A stretch of 64,000 nucleotides of DNA from Hongsoonwoonella zoysiae (GCF_013266695.1 NZ_JABRXF010000001.1:2361736-2425735); one strand, 5' to 3'; shown: positions 8,205-19,239, numbered from the stretch's first letter. The notes: generated by a model not told the origin, from the sequence alone. Program-made: numbers and translations.

Positions 8205-8982
8205 GAGCGGCCTCCAGGTCTTGCGGTTTGATAGCAGGGATTTCCAGCCCGAAGCAGGCCGCAAGCCCGACCACCCGGCCGATCATGAAGGTCACCGGGC
8301 TCCTGAAGCCGGCCTGCCGGGCGCGCTCTTCGATATCGTCGAGACTGGCGATCAGCCGGCGCTCGTCCGCGCGGGTGGCTTTCTCCACCGCCAGAACCGG
8401 CGTTGAAGCAGGCAGGCCATGGGCCATCAGGCGCGAGGTGATTTCGCTCAGATTCGCAAGCCCCATGTAGACGACGAGCGTGGTGTCGGGATCGGCAAGG
8501 CTCATCCAGTCGAGATCGAGCGGTTCGCCTTCCTTGCAGTGCCCGGTGACGTAACGCACGCCGTGGGCTAGACCCCGATGGGTCAGAGGAATGCGCGTTG
8601 CGGCGGAAAGGCCTTGCGCCGCCGTGATGCCGGGTACGACCTCGAAGTCGATACCGGCTTCGACAAGGCGGATCGCTTCCTCGCCGCCGCGCCCGAAGAT
8701 GTAGGGGTCGCCACCCTTCAGGCGCACGACCGTTGCGTGTTCTCCGGCGAGTTCGACGAGAATGTCGTTGATGCGCTCCTGCGGCACCGGATGGCGGCGC
8801 GGCTCCTTGCCGACGCACACCATCAGCGCGGAAGCCGGCGCAAGCGCAAGGATATCGGCTGAGACGAGCCGGTCGTAGACGATGGCATCCGCCTTGGAAA
8901 GATAGCGGATAGCGCGTGCGGTCATGAGATCGGGATCACCCGGACCCGCACCGATGAGATAGACCTTGCCGCAGCCCGGCAT
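8197..8982 (-). CDS. nirE: NirE, uroporphyrinogen-III C-methyltransferase
   Basis: The 261-residue SUMT enzyme methylates uroporphyrinogen III at C2 and C7 with S-adenosylmethionine to give precorrin-2, the first committed step toward heme d1. Family motifs are visible in order: LIGAGPGDPDL near residue 9, YDRLVS near 37, RLKGGDPYIFGRGGEE near 88-103, VPGITAA near 117, and PLTHRG near 131. The lack of a CysG N-terminal domain means that oxidation and chelation must come from other proteins; cbiX at the end of the operon fits the chelatase part. It is the first gene after the nirS terminator and has a TTGAC-N4-GTCAA box 63 bp upstream. Confidence 0.94.
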   Translation of the reverse strand: MPGCGKVYLIGAGPGDPDLMTARAIRYLSKADAIVYDRLVSADILALAPASALMVCVGKEPRRHPVPQERINDILVELAGEHATVVRLKGGDPYIFGRGGEEAIRLVEAGIDFEVVPGITAAQGLSAATRIPLTHRGLAHGVRYVTGHCKEGEPLDLDWMSLADPDTTLVVYMGLANLSEITSRLMAHGLPASTPVLAVEKATRADERRLIASLDDIEERARQAGFRSPVTFMIGRVVGLAACFGLEIPAIKPQDLEAARA

Positions 8983-9045
8983 GACGCGTTTCTCCCGCTT
9001 GAATCTTGGCTGGGATCACCATCGTTCGCGGCGGCTTTCTTCTCC

Positions 9046-9059
9046 TTGACCATTGTCAA
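9046..9059 (-). promoter_or_regulatory. NNR/FNR-type box before nirE
   Basis: A perfect palindrome, TTGACCATTGTCAA, reads TTGAC-N4-GTCAA on both strands. Its near edge is 63 bp from the nirE start codon, almost exactly the distance of the boxes before nirS and norC. This is the known operator form for NNR/DNR/FNR-type activators. It implies that the heme d1 genes have a promoter of their own, in addition to any read-through from nirS. Confidence 0.8.
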
Positions 9060-9097
9060 GACAGCAGGAACTGCGACGTATCGACCGCATGGGGAGC

Positions 9098-9128
9098 AAA
9101 AAAAGCCCGCCCGGCGAACCGGGCGGGC
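9098..9128 (-). terminator. Rho-independent terminator after nirS
   Basis: A perfect 10-bp GC stem (GCCCGCCCGG / CCGGGCGGGC) with a 4-nt loop is followed, in the minus-strand direction, by seven T residues. It lies 63-93 bp beyond the nirS stop and should end most nirS transcripts, which separates high nirS expression from the cofactor genes. Confidence 0.9.
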
Positions 9129-9190
9129 CTTCGGGAGCGAGCCTTTGCAGCGCGGAGGGTATCCGCCGCGTCGCCCTTCAGTGCTCAGCG

Positions 9191-11042
<1,852 letters not shown>

Positions 11043-11087
11043 GCACATGCATCTGCCGTGCGGATTACAAACGAAAGCATGACGAAT

Positions 11088-11138
11088 GAGGCCCCGGCGC
11101 CATGAGCGGTTGCGTTGAGCGCGCCGGAGCCGGGCCTC
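11088..11138 (+). promoter_or_regulatory. Stem-loop in the nirI leader
   Basis: The arms GAGGCCC-CGGCGC (11088-11100) and GCGCCG...GGGCCTC (11121-11138) can pair over 13 bp with a 5-nt bulge on the right side. The sequence CTTTT follows directly. The structure ends 22 bp before the nirI ATG and looks like a weak terminator or attenuator. No function can be shown from the sequence. Confidence 0.4.
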
Positions 11139-11160
11139 CTTTTAGCGCGGACAAGGGCCG

Positions 11161-13227
11161 ATGGTTGCAATCGTTCACAGGCTAAAAGCTGCGTTATGGG
11201 CCGTGGTCCTGCTGGCGGGAATGGCCATGCCGGTTGTTGCGGCGGGCGAAAAGACGTTGCGGGAAGCGGCGGCAGGGATCCTGAACGCCGGTCCGGCCGG
11301 CCTCGATCTTTCGCAACTTGAAACCGCGCCGGATGTCTACCGGATCGAAGGGGAAGCGGGCGGCGGCTCGTCATCGCTATATGTCGGGTCGAGTTTCCGG
11401 CTTGTCGGATCGCTCGGCTATTCCGGAAAGCCGGTCGATGTCGCCGTCGTCGTGGACGTATCGAACGCTGCCGCCAGGATTTCCGGCGCGAAGTTGCTTT
11501 CCCATTCCGAGCCGATCCTCACGCTTGGCATCGATACGCGCGATCTAGCACGATACGTGGGCGGTTTCGCGGGAACCGATGTCGACGCGGGGCTCGCCGC
11601 GCTCGTTCGCGGTGGCAGCCTGCCGGATGCCGTTTCGGGGGCCACCGTTTCAAGCGGGGCGATCCGCAACGCGATCCTGCGCGCGGGGCGTACGATTGCA
11701 CGCGCCGCCCGCGCGGAGACCGCCCGTACCGGCGCCGCAATCCGGGAAATGGAAGATTTCCCGGACTTTGTGGAAGGTGGCGCGATCTCGCGTATGTCCG
11801 TGGATTTTGCCGCCGCGCGGGCAGCACTTCCCGGCTACACGACGATAGATCCGGGCAAAGATACGTTCGTCGAGCTTCATGCGGGCGTTCTTCGGGATCA
11901 GGATATATCCGCGAGGCTCCTGGGGCCGGAGACCTTCGCACGGGTCGACGCGGAGCGGGGCAGGGGCGAGACGGCGCTCTTCATCGCGGCAAGCGGCCTT
12001 TATTCGGTCAAGGGCACGGGTTGGAAAAAATCCGGCGTGTTCGACCGGCTGGAACTTGTCCAGGGCGACAAGACGAACCGCATTTCCTCCGACAGGCATA
12101 TTCGTCTCGAAGAACTTGTGGTGAAGGATGCGCCGAATTTTCGCGAGGCGATGGTCGCCTTTCTTCCTGCGGCCTCCGGTTTCGATCCCGAAAAGGCGGC
12201 CCGGCTCGATCTTGTGGTTACCGCGCCTGACGGGTCGAGCGCTCGCTTCGGTCTCGACCTTGCACCTGAAAAAGTGCCGGATGAGGCCGCTAATCAGGAA
12301 ATGGCGGGAGAGCCTGAAGGCTGGCGGCTTGAGTGGGAGGCGCGGGCACCCGACCTGGCGATCCTGACCGTCATGCTCACGGTGCTTTTCGCGGTGCTTT
12401 ACGTTTCCGGTCCCCTCGTGCGTCATGCCGAGACCTATCGCACCTTTCGTACCGGGTTCCTGCTCGTGACGCTCATCTGGCTTGGCTGGATTGCCGGCGC
12501 GCAGCTTTCCGTCGTCCAGGTCGTTTCCTTCATTCACGCGCTTCTGGCCGACTTCCGCTGGCAGACATTCCTGCTCGATCCGCTCGTCTTCACGCTCTGG
12601 GCGTTTGTGGCGATCACGCTCGTCTTCTGGGGGCGCGGGGTCTATTGCGGCTGGCTTTGTCCTTTCGGCGCGCTTCAAGAGCTGACGAATCAGGCCGCGC
12701 GGCACTTCAAATTCCGCCAGATCGAGATACCCTGGGAAATCCATATCCGGCTTTGGCCGATCAAATACATCTTCCTGTTTCTCATCATCGGGGTATCGCT
12801 GCAGGAAATAGGCCTTGCTTTCCGCCTTGCCGAGGTGGAGCCCTTTAAGACCGCGATCACGCTGCATTTCCTGCGCCCGCCCGCCTTCGTGGCTTATGCG
12901 TTGATCCTGTTGTTTGCAGGGCTTTTCGTGGAGCGCGCGTTCTGCCGCTACCTGTGCCCGCTTGGCGCGGCACTGGCGTTGCCGTCGAAATTCAAGATCT
13001 TCGACTGGCTGGTGCGCCGCCCTCAATGCGGGCGCGAATGCCGGCTGTGCGCCACGACCTGCACCGTCCAGGCGATCGATCCGATCGGCCGCATCAACCC
13101 CAACGAATGCATCTACTGCCTGCGCTGCCAGGCGAACTACCACGACGAAACCGTCTGCGTACCGCTGAAAATGCGCGCAAGGCGCCGCAACGCGGCATCA
13201 CCCCCTGAACCGGACAAAGCGTCATGA
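11161..13227 (+). CDS. nirI: NirI, NosR/NirI-family membrane flavo-iron-sulfur protein
   Basis: NirI is a 688-residue polytopic membrane protein related to NosR and needed for nirS expression or nitrite reductase maturation in Paracoccus-type denitrifiers. It has an N-terminal signal/anchor (about 8-28) and a periplasmic FMN-binding domain with the covalent-flavin motif SGATVSS near residue 159. About five or six membrane segments span 395-600, with two CP motifs, CGWLCPFGA and CRYLCPLGA. A C-terminal ferredoxin-like part has CGRECRLCATTC and ECIYCLRCQ (about 622-660). The second cysteine array is shortened compared with a full 2[4Fe-4S] ferredoxin. It is divergent from nirS, and its stop overlaps nnrS by 4 bp. 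Confidence 0.92.
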   Translation: MVAIVHRLKAALWAVVLLAGMAMPVVAAGEKTLREAAAGILNAGPAGLDLSQLETAPDVYRIEGEAGGGSSSLYVGSSFRLVGSLGYSGKPVDVAVVVDVSNAAARISGAKLLSHSEPILTLGIDTRDLARYVGGFAGTDVDAGLAALVRGGSLPDAVSGATVSSGAIRNAILRAGRTIARAARAETARTGAAIREMEDFPDFVEGGAISRMSVDFAAARAALPGYTTIDPGKDTFVELHAGVLRDQDISARLLGPETFARVDAERGRGETALFIAASGLYSVKGTGWKKSGVFDRLELVQGDKTNRISSDRHIRLEELVVKDAPNFREAMVAFLPAASGFDPEKAARLDLVVTAPDGSSARFGLDLAPEKVPDEAANQEMAGEPEGWRLEWEARAPDLAILTVMLTVLFAVLYVSGPLVRHAETYRTFRTGFLLVTLIWLGWIAGAQLSVVQVVSFIHALLADFRWQTFLLDPLVFTLWAFVAITLVFWGRGVYCGWLCPFGALQELTNQAARHFKFRQIEIPWEIHIRLWPIKYIFLFLIIGVSLQEIGLAFRLAEVEPFKTAITLHFLRPPAFVAYALILLFAGLFVERAFCRYLCPLGAALALPSKFKIFDWLVRRPQCGRECRLCATTCTVQAIDPIGRINPNECIYCLRCQANYHDETVCVPLKMRARRRNAASPPEPDKAS

Positions 13228-14447
13228 CGCATCAGAGTTTATCCGAAAGACACTCCATCCCGACGGTCTTTACAGCAGGCTTCCGGCTCTACTTTCTGGC
13301 GGCCGGCGCCTTTGCCCTTTTCGCCATGGTCGCCTGGCTTTTCTGGCTCGGCGTTCATGCCGCCGGCGGGTCGTTCGCCGAGCCCTGGACGGCCGTCGCG
13401 CCGCAGCTGTGGCATGCGCATGAGATGGTCTACGGCTATACGGTCGCGGTCATCGCCGGCTTTTTCCTGACGGCCGTGCCGAACTGGACGGGCTCTCCGC
13501 CCGCGCGCGCCATGTTCGTCGCCGGAACGGGCTTCGTCTGGATCGCCGGCCGTCTCGTTATCTGGTTTTCCGGCTTTCTCGATCCGGTATTCGTGGCGCT
13601 CGTCGACCTCGCCTTCGTGCCGCTGCTCGGCCTCAAGATAGGCGGCAACCTCCTGAAGAAAACTCAAAGTCGCAATCTCATCTTCCTGGGGCTTTTGACG
13701 CTCCTGTTTGCGGGCAACCTGCTCATGCACCTTGAGTGGTTGGGCGTTTCGGGAGGCGATGCCATGGCCGGCGTCCGCCTTGGTCTTCTGACCACCGTTG
13801 CGATGATCGCAATCATCGGCGGGCGCGTCGTGCCAGGCTTCACGCGTAATGCGCTCAACCGGGCAGGGTATTCCGGCAAGATGCCGGTGCTGCGGCCCGT
13901 ATTTGACAGGGTCGGCATCGTCAGCGCGGTCCTGCTGGCGCTTGCCGCGGGTCTCGACGCTCCGTCGGTGGTCATCGGCTCGCTCGCGGCGATCGCAGCC
14001 GTTTCGAACGGTATCCGCTTCGCCGGCTGGCGCTTTCAGGCGACTTGGCGAGAGCCGATCCTCTGGTCGATGCATCTTGCCTTCGCACTGCTTGTTGCGG
14101 GCTATGCGGCGCTCGCAACTGCGCATCTTTTCGGCGATCCCAGTGAAATCGGCGCTCTGCACCTGCTTGGCGTCGGCGCGGCAGGCGGCATGACGCTTGC
14201 GATCATGACGCGCGCAGCACTCGGTCATACGGGCCGCCCGCTCGTGGTTTCCACGCCGATCGCCGTCGCTTATGCCTCGATAGCGCTTGCTGCGGTCATA
14301 CGTGCCTGCGGGCCGGCGCTTCTGCCCGATCATTACTACTCGGTGATGTTCGTCTCAGGCGGGCTCTGGCTTGCGGCTTTCACGCTTTTTCTTGCCGTCT
14401 ATCTGCCGGTTCTGGCGTTTTCGGCGAATGAAAAGTCCGGCGGCTGA
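13224..14447 (+). CDS. nnrS: NnrS, heme/copper membrane protein of NO metabolism
   Basis: The 407-residue protein has about twelve hydrophobic segments and the N-terminal hallmark FRLYFLAAGAFAL followed by WHAHEMVYGY, where conserved histidines are thought to bind heme and copper. NnrS proteins occur with nir/nor genes in many denitrifiers and protect against NO or nitrosative stress; their exact reaction is unsettled. The ATG overlaps the nirI stop (ATGA), so the two are co-translated. An NNR-type box lies 27 bp beyond its stop and belongs to norC. Confidence 0.88.
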   Translation: MTHQSLSERHSIPTVFTAGFRLYFLAAGAFALFAMVAWLFWLGVHAAGGSFAEPWTAVAPQLWHAHEMVYGYTVAVIAGFFLTAVPNWTGSPPARAMFVAGTGFVWIAGRLVIWFSGFLDPVFVALVDLAFVPLLGLKIGGNLLKKTQSRNLIFLGLLTLLFAGNLLMHLEWLGVSGGDAMAGVRLGLLTTVAMIAIIGGRVVPGFTRNALNRAGYSGKMPVLRPVFDRVGIVSAVLLALAAGLDAPSVVIGSLAAIAAVSNGIRFAGWRFQATWREPILWSMHLAFALLVAGYAALATAHLFGDPSEIGALHLLGVGAAGGMTLAIMTRAALGHTGRPLVVSTPIAVAYASIALAAVIRACGPALLPDHYYSVMFVSGGLWLAAFTLFLAVYLPVLAFSANEKSGG

Positions 14448-14474
14448 GGTGGATTTTCTCGGTATTTCCCAAGC

Positions 14475-14488
14475 TTGACGAAGGTCAA
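14475..14488 (+). promoter_or_regulatory. NNR/FNR-type box before norC
   Basis: The sequence TTGACGAAGGTCAA matches TTGAC-N4-GTCAA. It lies 65 bp before the norC start. A possible -10 element, CTTAAT, at 14509-14514 would place the box centre near -40, the class II activator position. Confidence 0.82.
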
Positions 14489-14553
14489 GGGAATCTTGCG
14501 CGGGCTTTCTTAATGTTCGTCTCGCCTGAACATTTTACCTCATGAGGAAGCCG

Positions 14554-15006
14554 ATGAGCGAAGGACTGACCGCTTCAAAGGCCCGCAATATCTTTTATGG
14601 CGGGTCCTTGTTCTTCCTGGTCGTTTTCGGGGCGTTGACGGTCCATAGCCACATCTATGCCGTCAACACTTCGACCGATGCCGAGGGGCTGACGGAATCC
14701 GTCGTCCACGGCAAACGCGTCTGGGAAGAAAACTCCTGCATCAACTGCCATACGCTGCTGGGCGAGGGGGCTTACTTCGCGCCCGAGCTTGGCAACGTGT
14801 GGGTACGCTACGGCGGACGCGACGATCCCGAAGGCGCCCGCGAAGCCATCAAGCTTTGGATGCAAAGCCAACCGACGGGCATCGAAGGCCGTCGCCAGAT
14901 GCCGCAGTTCAACCTGACCGACGACGAGCTCGACGCGCTCGCCGACTTCTTCAAGTGGGTCAGCGAAATCGACACCCAGAACTGGCCGCCGAACGACGCG
15001 GGCTGA
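14554..15006 (+). CDS. norC: NorC, cytochrome c subunit of nitric oxide reductase
   Basis: This 150-residue subunit is anchored by one N-terminal membrane helix (about 13-35, starting GGSLFFLVVF). It has a periplasmic cytochrome c domain with CINCH at 62-66 and a likely axial methionine in RRQMPQF. It passes electrons to NorB. I place the start at 14554 and not at the in-frame ATG 14542, because GAGGAAG lies 4-10 nt before it and the product then begins MSEGLT, as in the family. norB follows after 16 bp. Confidence 0.95.
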   Translation: MSEGLTASKARNIFYGGSLFFLVVFGALTVHSHIYAVNTSTDAEGLTESVVHGKRVWEENSCINCHTLLGEGAYFAPELGNVWVRYGGRDDPEGAREAIKLWMQSQPTGIEGRRQMPQFNLTDDELDALADFFKWVSEIDTQNWPPNDAG

Positions 15007-15022
15007 TCCGGAGCGAACAATC

Positions 15023-16372
15023 ATGAAATATCAGTCACAAAAGGTCGCGGCCTATTACTTCTACTGCGCGATGGCGCTGTTTGCCGCGCAAGTCACCTTC
15101 GGGCTGGTGCTCGGCTATATCTATGTCGCGCCGAACTTCCTGTCCGAACTTCTTCCCTTCAACATCGCCCGCATGATCCACACGAACGCGTTGATCGTGT
15201 GGCTCCTGCTGGGCTTCTTCGGGGCCGCCTACTACCTGATCCCGGAAGAGGCGGAGACGGAGCTTCATTCGCCGAAGCTTGCCATCCTCCAGCTCGTGCT
15301 GCTGATGGTCGGCGCGTCGGGCGCGGTTGTGGGCTATCTCTTCCGCGTGCATGAGGGGCGCGAGTTTCTGGAGCAGCCGCTCTGGGTCAAACTCGGCATC
15401 GTCGTCGCAGCGCTGATCTTCCTCTACAACATCACGCTGACGGTGCTGAAAGGCCGCAAGACGGCGATCACCAACGTGCTCCTGCTTGGGCTGTGGGGTA
15501 TTGCGCTGTTCTTCCTCTTCGCGCTCTACAACCCCTCCAACCTGACGCTCGACAAGATGTATTGGTGGTATGTCGTCCATATCTGGGTTGAAGGCGTTTG
15601 GGAACTCGTGATGGCGGCGATCCTTGCCTTCATGATGTTGAAGCTGACGGGCGTCGACCGTGAGGTGGTGGACAAATGGCTTTATTCCATCGTCGCGCTT
15701 GCCCTGTTCACGGGCCTGCTCGGCACCGGCCACCACTATTACTGGATCGGCACGCCTGGTTACTGGCAGTGGATCGGCTCGATCTTCTCAGCCCTTGAAG
15801 TCGCGCCTTTCTTCGCAATGGTCGTATTCACCTTCGTGATGGTCTGGAAGGGACGGCGCGAGCACCCGAACAAGGCCGCGCTCCTGTGGTCGCTGGGCTG
15901 CTCGACGCTTGCCTTCTTCGGCGCCGGCGTCTGGGGTTTCATGCACACGCTCGCCCCGATCAACTACTACACCCACGGCACCCAGGTGACGGCCGCGCAT
16001 GGGCACCTTGCCTTCTACGGCGCCTATGTCTGCCTCAATCTCGCGATCATCACCTACGCGATGCCGCATTTGAAGAACCGCACGCCTTACAACCAGGTCC
16101 TCAACATGGCCGCCTTCTGGCTGATGTCCGGCGGCATGGCGTTCATGACGTTCACGCTGACCTTCGCCGGTGTCGTCCAGACGCACCTGCAGCGGGTCAA
16201 CGGTGAATACTTCATGGACGTGCAGGACCAGCTTGCGCTCTTCTTCTGGATGCGCTTCGGCTCAGGCGTGGCCGTGGTGCTCGGTGTGCTCATCTTCCTT
16301 TATGCGGTCCTCGTGCCGCGCAAGGAAGTGGTGACGCCCGGCATGAAGACCGAAACGGTCCCCGCCGAATAA
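15023..16372 (+). CDS. norB: NorB, catalytic subunit of nitric oxide reductase
   Basis: The 449-residue polytopic protein (about 12 membrane helices) belongs to the heme-copper oxidase superfamily and reduces two NO to N2O at a heme b3/non-heme iron center. Histidine ligand regions are recognisable as IHTNALIVW, HIWVEGVWEL, GTGHHYYWIG and HGHLAFYGAY. The EGVWEL segment supplies the conserved active-site glutamate of cNOR. The short form, without the extra N-terminal quinol oxidase extension, together with norC upstream makes this the cytochrome c-dependent enzyme (cNOR). Confidence 0.96.
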   Translation: MKYQSQKVAAYYFYCAMALFAAQVTFGLVLGYIYVAPNFLSELLPFNIARMIHTNALIVWLLLGFFGAAYYLIPEEAETELHSPKLAILQLVLLMVGASGAVVGYLFRVHEGREFLEQPLWVKLGIVVAALIFLYNITLTVLKGRKTAITNVLLLGLWGIALFFLFALYNPSNLTLDKMYWWYVVHIWVEGVWELVMAAILAFMMLKLTGVDREVVDKWLYSIVALALFTGLLGTGHHYYWIGTPGYWQWIGSIFSALEVAPFFAMVVFTFVMVWKGRREHPNKAALLWSLGCSTLAFFGAGVWGFMHTLAPINYYTHGTQVTAAHGHLAFYGAYVCLNLAIITYAMPHLKNRTPYNQVLNMAAFWLMSGGMAFMTFTLTFAGVVQTHLQRVNGEYFMDVQDQLALFFWMRFGSGVAVVLGVLIFLYAVLVPRKEVVTPGMKTETVPAE

Positions 16373-16379
16373 TCGAAAC

Positions 16380-16407
16380 AGCGGCCCCGGCTTCGGTCGG
16401 GACCGCT
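16380..16407 (+). other. Stem-loop between norB and norQ
   Basis: The arms AGCGG-c-CCCG and CGGG-a-CCGCT pair with one mismatch around an 8-nt loop. No T-run follows, so it is more likely a processing or stabilising hairpin behind norCB than a terminator. Confidence 0.4.
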
Positions 16408-16451
16408 CTCCAAACCCGATCCGCAAAAGAATTTTACAAGGAGGACGGTTC

Positions 16452-17264
16452 ATGCTCGATACCGTTCACACCCTCTCCGCCGCATCCGCTGACGCTCCCT
16501 ACTATCTGCCTACGGGCGATGAATGCGCCGTTTTCGAAGCGGCCTACCGCAACAAGTTGCCGCTTCTTCTCAAAGGGCCGACAGGTTGCGGCAAGACGCG
16601 TTTCGTTGCCCATATGGCAGCCAGGCTCGGCCTGCCGCTCACGACCGTCGCCTGCCATGACGATCTTACCGCCGCCGATCTGACGGGCCGCTATCTGCTG
16701 AAGGGCGGCGAGACAGTCTGGGTGGATGGTCCGCTTACCCGCGCGGTGCGCCAGGGTGGCATCCTTTATCTCGACGAGGTGGTGGAAGCGCGCAAGGACG
16801 TGACCGTGGTTCTCCATCCGCTCACCGACGACCGCCGCATACTGCCGCTTGAGCGCACGGGCGAGACGCTGGAAGCGCCGGATGATTTCATGCTCGTCGT
16901 GTCCTATAATCCCGGCTACCAGAACATCATGAAGACGCTGAAGCCGTCGACGCGCCAGCGCTTCCTCGCGCTTGAGTTCGACTTTCCGTCTCCCGAACGC
17001 GAGGCGCAGGTCGTCGCCGCCGAAAGCAGGTTATCGATCGAACGCGTGAAGCCGCTTGTGTTGCTCGCGGGCAAGCTGCGCGACCTCAAGGGCCAGGATC
17101 TGGAGGAAGGCGTCTCGACCCGTCTTCTGGTTTACGCCGCCTCGCTCATCCGCGACGGCATGCCCGTCATGAAGGCGGTCGAGGCGTGCCTCCTGCAGCC
17201 GCTGACGGACGATGCCGAGATCAAACGCGGTCTCGACGATCTTGCCGTGGCACTTCTTGGCTGA
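16452..17264 (+). CDS. norQ: NorQ, MoxR-type AAA+ ATPase
   Basis: The 270-residue AAA+ ATPase has Walker A GPTGCGKT at 42-49, Walker B ILYLDEV near residue 102 and an arginine-finger region TRQRFLAL. With NorD it forms a MoxR-VWA machine that inserts the non-heme iron (FeB) into NorB. The ATG is preceded by AAGGAGG, a strong ribosome binding site. norD begins 28 bp downstream. Confidence 0.93.
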   Translation: MLDTVHTLSAASADAPYYLPTGDECAVFEAAYRNKLPLLLKGPTGCGKTRFVAHMAARLGLPLTTVACHDDLTAADLTGRYLLKGGETVWVDGPLTRAVRQGGILYLDEVVEARKDVTVVLHPLTDDRRILPLERTGETLEAPDDFMLVVSYNPGYQNIMKTLKPSTRQRFLALEFDFPSPEREAQVVAAESRLSIERVKPLVLLAGKLRDLKGQDLEEGVSTRLLVYAASLIRDGMPVMKAVEACLLQPLTDDAEIKRGLDDLAVALLG

Positions 17265-17292
17265 CGGTCCGGATCCGGACGAGGAGAGGGTT

Positions 17293-19239
17293 ATGGCATT
17301 CGCCGATATCAAGCCCTGGGAGCCGGAGGAATCCGTCGGGACCCTCTGGCACCGGTTCATAACGAAGGTCGACGCCCGGCCGTCCTTTCCCGAAGCCGCG
17401 GTTGCGCTTGAGGCCATGAAATCGCGCATCGGTGTGCTGTTTCGCGCGCTGGGCGGGGCGGCTGGTGCTGAAATCGCCGAAGCCGCGGGAGAGATGTCGC
17501 ACCATCGTCTTTCGTGGCTGCGGAAGCTCGGCACACCTGAGGAAACCGTCGCTCGCGCGGCTTATGACGGTGAGACGCTTGCCCTGCCGGCCGCGATCGA
17601 CCTTTATCCGGAAACATCGGATAATGAGGCGCTCTTCATCTGGCTTGCCGCATCCGCCGCATTTGCGGTCGAGCCGGCGGGCGATATGCGCGATTCCCTT
17701 CGTCGGGACGTCGCTGCCCTTCGCGCAGCGAGCGTCACCGTTCGAGGGACGCTGGACGCCTGTCCGGGGCTTTTGCCGGTTCATGAGAGGCTGGCGGCGG
17801 CGACGCTCGCCGTTCGGCGGCGCCCCAAACGCCCGCAGATGGAGGCCGATCTTGAGGCGGCCGTGCGCGCCCTTCTTGGCGATCGCTCGCCGTTGTCGGA
17901 AACCGCGGAGCTTTTCCGCGCCGCGATCAGGGGGGAGGCGCCGCTCGACGCATTGCCATTTGCGCCCGATGGCTACTGCCCGGTGGAACCCGTGCCCCTT
18001 TGGCTCGACCGGCGCAAGGCGGCTTCTCCCGAAGCTGCGGGAGAGCGCGATGATGCGGCATCGGCCAGTTCCGCCCAGAAAGCCGGCATGCGCAAGAAGG
18101 CGAAACGGCGGGACTCCTCGGAAATCAACAAGCGGGATTCCCTGATCCTCAACCGCTTCGAGACGATCCTGTCATGGACGCAGTTCATGAACATCAACCG
18201 GCGGGTCGAGGATGACGATGCCGAAACGGCGCGCAAGGCAGCCGACGACCAGCAGGAACTGGGTCTTGGCGATATCGACCAGCGCCCGGCGACGAAGCTT
18301 GCCTTCGACCTCGATCTCGCGCCGAAGGACGTCGACCGTGTCGCCCTTTCCGGCGAGCACCTGGTGCCTGAGTGGGATTATCGCTCGGGCCAATACCGCA
18401 AGGATGCCTGCCGCATCCTGGTCAGCGACGCCGACCCGGGCGAGGGTGCCGCATCCGCTGACGAAGACCCGGCTCGCCGTCGTCGCATCGCCGCTGTCCG
18501 CCGCCGTTTCGAGGCGCTCCGGCCGAAACGTTCGATCCTGCCGCGCCAGGTCGATGGCGATGAACTGGACATGGATCAGGTCGTGCGTTCGCTCGTCGAT
18601 ATTCGCGCGTCGGGTGAGGGCAGCGACCGCATCTTCAAACGCGTGGTCAATGCGGAGCGGGATCTGGCCATCGCAACCCTGATCGACGTTTCCCGCTCGA
18701 CGGAGGCGATCGTCGAGGAACGTTCCGTCATCGATGTCGCGCGCGAAGCCTTGACCGCCTTCGGCCATGGCCTCCAGCAGACGGGGGACGATCACGCGAT
18801 CTACGCTTTCTCCTCGCTGCGGCGCGACAAGGTCTTCGTCAATCGCTGCAAGGCTTTCGGCGAGGCGATGGGCCCTGCCGTGGAACGCAGGATAGCGGCG
18901 CTGAAACCGGGCTTCTATACGCGCCTGGGTGCCGCGGTCCGCCACGTCTCGGAGGAACTGGCGGCGAGGGCTGCAAGCCGCAGGCTTCTGCTCGTCATCA
19001 CCGATGGTAAGCCGAACGACATTGACCATTACGAGGGCCGCTTCGGCGTGGAAGATACCCGCAAGGCGGTGATCGAGGCACGCCGGCAGGGCCACGCGGT
19101 CTTCGCGGTCGCCATCGAGGCGGGCACGCAAGCCTATCTGCCGTATCTTTTCGGGCGGAACGGCTATGCGCTCGTTCCCCGGCCCGAACGGCTTGCGGAA
19201 GCGCTGCCGCTGATCTACCGGCAACTGGTCACGGAGTGA
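17293..19239 (+). CDS. norD: NorD, VWA-domain activation protein of NO reductase
   Basis: The 648-residue soluble protein carries a C-terminal von Willebrand A domain with the MIDAS motif DVSRS near residue 465 and VITDGKPND near 570. The N-terminal part is helical and charged, with a low-complexity stretch around residues 250-280. NorD works with NorQ in cofactor insertion into NorCB. The ATG at 17293 has GAGGAGAGGG just upstream; the open frame upstream of it overlaps norQ and is not coding. The stop overlaps the norE GTG by four bases. Confidence 0.92.
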   Translation: MAFADIKPWEPEESVGTLWHRFITKVDARPSFPEAAVALEAMKSRIGVLFRALGGAAGAEIAEAAGEMSHHRLSWLRKLGTPEETVARAAYDGETLALPAAIDLYPETSDNEALFIWLAASAAFAVEPAGDMRDSLRRDVAALRAASVTVRGTLDACPGLLPVHERLAAATLAVRRRPKRPQMEADLEAAVRALLGDRSPLSETAELFRAAIRGEAPLDALPFAPDGYCPVEPVPLWLDRRKAASPEAAGERDDAASASSAQKAGMRKKAKRRDSSEINKRDSLILNRFETILSWTQFMNINRRVEDDDAETARKAADDQQELGLGDIDQRPATKLAFDLDLAPKDVDRVALSGEHLVPEWDYRSGQYRKDACRILVSDADPGEGAASADEDPARRRRIAAVRRRFEALRPKRSILPRQVDGDELDMDQVVRSLVDIRASGEGSDRIFKRVVNAERDLAIATLIDVSRSTEAIVEERSVIDVAREALTAFGHGLQQTGDDHAIYAFSSLRRDKVFVNRCKAFGEAMGPAVERRIAALKPGFYTRLGAAVRHVSEELAARAASRRLLLVITDGKPNDIDHYEGRFGVEDTRKAVIEARRQGHAVFAVAIEAGTQAYLPYLFGRNGYALVPRPERLAEALPLIYRQLVTE

